Below are positions 62,273 through 64,000 of a stretch of DNA of 64,000 nucleotides, one piece after another. Position 1 is the first letter of the stretch. The number at the start of each line of letters is the position of its first letter. The notes below the pieces were generated by a model. That model was not told the DNA's origin and made no database searches. It saw only the letters and a program-made list of their open reading frames with translations. The position numbers and the translations under genes are program-made. Origin of the DNA: Cupriavidus pauculus (lineage in GTDB: Bacteria > Pseudomonadota > Gammaproteobacteria > Burkholderiales > Burkholderiaceae); contig NZ_CP044066.1 in assembly GCF_008693385.1 (NCBI RefSeq), forward strand, positions 124,001 to 188,000, written 5' to 3'.

Positions 62273-63262
62273 ATGACCGATATCGATAACGCCATGCAGG
62301 TTAATTCCGCACGGCGGGACCTGCTCGCACTCGGCTTAGGGACGTTGTCCTTCGCGATGCTTCCGGCCATGCCGGCAATTGCCCAATCCACAACTCGAGT
62401 TCCAACCTCTCAGGGAAGTACGACGATGAGCTCTGTTACTACGCGCGACGGCGTTGAGATTTTCTATAAGGACTGGGGGCCCAAGACAGCTCAGCCCATC
62501 GTGTTCCACCACGGTTGGCCGCTGTCGGCCGATGACTGGGATAACCAGATGCTGTTCTTTCTGCAAAACGGCTATCGCGTGGTGGCACACGATCGGCGCG
62601 GGCATGGTCGTTCCACTCAGGTCAGCGAAGGGCATGACATGGACCATTATGCAGCGGACGTCGCCGCTGTGGTCGAGCATCTCAACCTCAAGAATGCCGT
62701 GCACATTGGTCATTCGACGGGTGGAGGGGAGGCGCTGCACTATGTGGTTCGTCACGGCCAACCGCAGAAGCGGGTGGCAAAGCTGGTGTTGATCGGGGCG
62801 GTTCCGCCGTTGATGGTCAAGACCGCGAGCAATCCTGGCGGCCTGCCCATCGAGGCGTTCGACGGACTGCGCAAGTCTTTGGCGGACAATCGCTCGAAGT
62901 TCTACGTCGATCTGCCGACGGGACCCTTCTACGGCTTCAACCGGCCGGGCGTGACACCGATACAGCCGGTGATTCAAAACTGGTGGCGACAGGGCATGAT
63001 GGGCGGTGCCAAGGCTCATTATGACGGTATCAAGGCCTTCTCCGAAACCGACTTCACCGAAGATCTCAAAGCGGTGGAAGTACCGACACTGGTCATGCAC
63101 GGTGACGACGATCAGATCGTACCGATTGCGGACTCGGCGCTGCTGTCGGTCAAGCTGCTGAGGAACGGCATGCTCAAGGTGTATGAGAAATTCCCGCACG
63201 GCATGTGCACCACGCATGCGGGCGTCATCAATCCGGATCTGCTGGCCTTTGTGAAGAAGTAG
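62273..63262 (+). CDS. Exported alpha/beta hydrolase (non-haem chloroperoxidase/arylesterase type)
   Basis: The 329-residue protein has a twin-arginine signal (SARRDLLALGLGTLSFAMLP, then AMPAIAQ), so it is probably exported folded by Tat. The hydrolase domain has HHGWPLSADDWDNQM (oxyanion hole), nucleophile Ser in GHSTGGGEALHYV, Asp in MHGDDDQIVP and His in KFPHGMCTTHAG. This is the pattern of cofactor-free haloperoxidases, which act as esterases. The ATG at 62273 yields the Tat signal. Confidence 0.88.
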   Translation: MTDIDNAMQVNSARRDLLALGLGTLSFAMLPAMPAIAQSTTRVPTSQGSTTMSSVTTRDGVEIFYKDWGPKTAQPIVFHHGWPLSADDWDNQMLFFLQNGYRVVAHDRRGHGRSTQVSEGHDMDHYAADVAAVVEHLNLKNAVHIGHSTGGGEALHYVVRHGQPQKRVAKLVLIGAVPPLMVKTASNPGGLPIEAFDGLRKSLADNRSKFYVDLPTGPFYGFNRPGVTPIQPVIQNWWRQGMMGGAKAHYDGIKAFSETDFTEDLKAVEVPTLVMHGDDDQIVPIADSALLSVKLLRNGMLKVYEKFPHGMCTTHAGVINPDLLAFVKK

Positions 63263-63725
63263 TATCGGGGATAAAGCGTGGAGGGATGGTCGATGGCAAC
63301 GTCGATAGCTCCCGCCACGCCCGAGCACATGATTGCTTCAATGACTTTTCTCGGGCTCCCATCTGGAGATGCGCTGAGACCTTCGTACCGGTGCAGCCCA
63401 GATGGTTGACAAGCACCCCATACTGAGACTTTTCGGCGTACGCGTGATGTCCATACGACGGCGCGCGCACGTGGGCAATGCCGGAGAGTGTCCGTCGGAA
63501 GCACCGGCCTCGATCCATACCTTGAACCCTCAAGTAGCAATAGAAATGATTAGCCCGATCTACCTCCAAAGATCCGGCTCTCATTCGGATGATCGGCTGA
63601 TTGGGAACGGAAAATGGCGGCCTGCTCTTCGAGCACTCCTCGGTCGACAAAGGAGTGTTGAAGGATCAGTGTTCAATTGTCTGGGCTAACCGGCTGAATG
63701 CATGCGGGTGGATTGCGTGCCTCGA
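63263..63725. other. Intergenic stretch
   Basis: About 460 bp between convergent genes without recognisable features. Confidence 0.5.
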
Positions 63726-64000
63726 TTACGCCTTTGCCGCAACTGGAAGCCGAAACGGGGCGCCGAGACGATTGAATGCGTTCATGGCGGCAATCGTTAT
63801 CGTGAGATCAACGAGGTCCTTGGGCGAAAATGCTGCCGATGCGGCCGCATAGGCTTCGTCTGAGGCATGCGTCTCACTGACGCGCGTCACTTCCTCCGCC
63901 CAGGCCAATGCGGCCCGCTCTTGCTCGGCGAATAGGTGCGGAACTTCATCCCACACCGGAACCAGCGTGATCTTGTCGACCGACATGGTCTTTCTGAGAT
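63726..64000 (-). CDS. Carboxymuconolactone decarboxylase/AhpD-family protein (5' end beyond the window)
   Basis: The visible 91 residues (the last 86 from an internal Met: MSVDKITLVPVWDEVPHLFA) match the C-terminal half of AhpD-like proteins: FAEQERAALAWAEEVTRVSE and FSPKDLVDLTITIAAMNAFN, then RLGAPF. The frame continues open to the window edge (LRKT before the Met). The N-terminal half with the CxxC motif should lie just beyond base 64000. I therefore treat it as cut by the window, not as a short gene. Confidence 0.82.
   Translation of the reverse strand, partial: LRKTMSVDKITLVPVWDEVPHLFAEQERAALAWAEEVTRVSETHASDEAYAAASAAFSPKDLVDLTITIAAMNAFNRLGAPFRLPVAAKA

Noticed and set aside
63726..63986. 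The AhpD-like gene as a short complete gene starting at the Met at 63986
   Set aside because: The frame is open to the window edge and the family is about 150 residues with an N-terminal CxxC domain, so the gene is simply cut off by the window.

Overview
The window looks like accessory DNA of a GC-rich betaproteobacterium of the Cupriavidus/Ralstonia type. Evidence: the Burkholderiales-type porin with its usual signal peptide, many LysR regulators, an H-NS relative with the betaproteobacterial C-terminal motif, the codon use, and the megaplasmid/ICE-type maintenance genes. No rRNA, tRNA, CRISPR array, relaxase or type IV secretion gene was seen.

Layout. (1) 0-8 kb: small redox genes (MBL-fold hydrolase, two SDR enzymes, MFS exporter, HAD hydrolase) with two LysR regulators. 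Part of it lies between two diverged copies of a 110-bp repeat, followed by a minimal tyrosine recombinase. (2) 8.3-21.2 kb: a two-transcript catabolic cluster on the minus strand matching the nba 2-nitrobenzoate pathway. NbaA-like reductase and NbaB-like mutase make 3-hydroxyanthranilate, NbaC opens the ring, and NbaD, E, F, G, H, I and J carry the product to pyruvate and acetyl-CoA. A LysR regulator, a porin and an MHS-type transporter accompany them. (3) 21.2-32.5 kb: a mixed zone with an orphan TRAP-type binding protein, a Fic protein with a perfect palindrome at its promoter, three small heat-shock proteins behind a sigma-32-like promoter, a CAP-domain protein, two adjacent pseudogenes (H-NS with an amber codon; DUF2789 with a frameshift plus an amber codon), a YcaC-type hydrolase and a protein of five zinc-ribbon repeats. 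(4) 32.5-57.4 kb: a maintenance module with an HU-like protein, SbcC/SbcD-like proteins, a gp3-like protein, DUF932, a bactofilin, many unknowns and a full PRTRC cassette (ParB, E, C, F, B, A, ThiF). In PRTRC, C is a predicted ubiquitin-like protein, B an E2-like, ThiF an E1-like and A a JAB peptidase. (5) 57.4-64 kb: MocR regulator, orphan FixJ-type regulator, an intact IS2-group element with a 5-bp target duplication, a Tat-exported alpha/beta hydrolase and a truncated carboxymuconolactone decarboxylase family gene.

The most notable non-coding signal is in region 4. Most transcription units there begin with the same layout of RNA hairpins: a 5'-end hairpin flanked by GTCGAT on the plus strand (7 copies), a CCC-N3-CGGG type hairpin (9 copies), and a hairpin that buries the Shine-Dalgarno sequence (8 copies). 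The stems differ in sequence but keep pairing. This looks like a cis-regulatory RNA family that controls the whole module.
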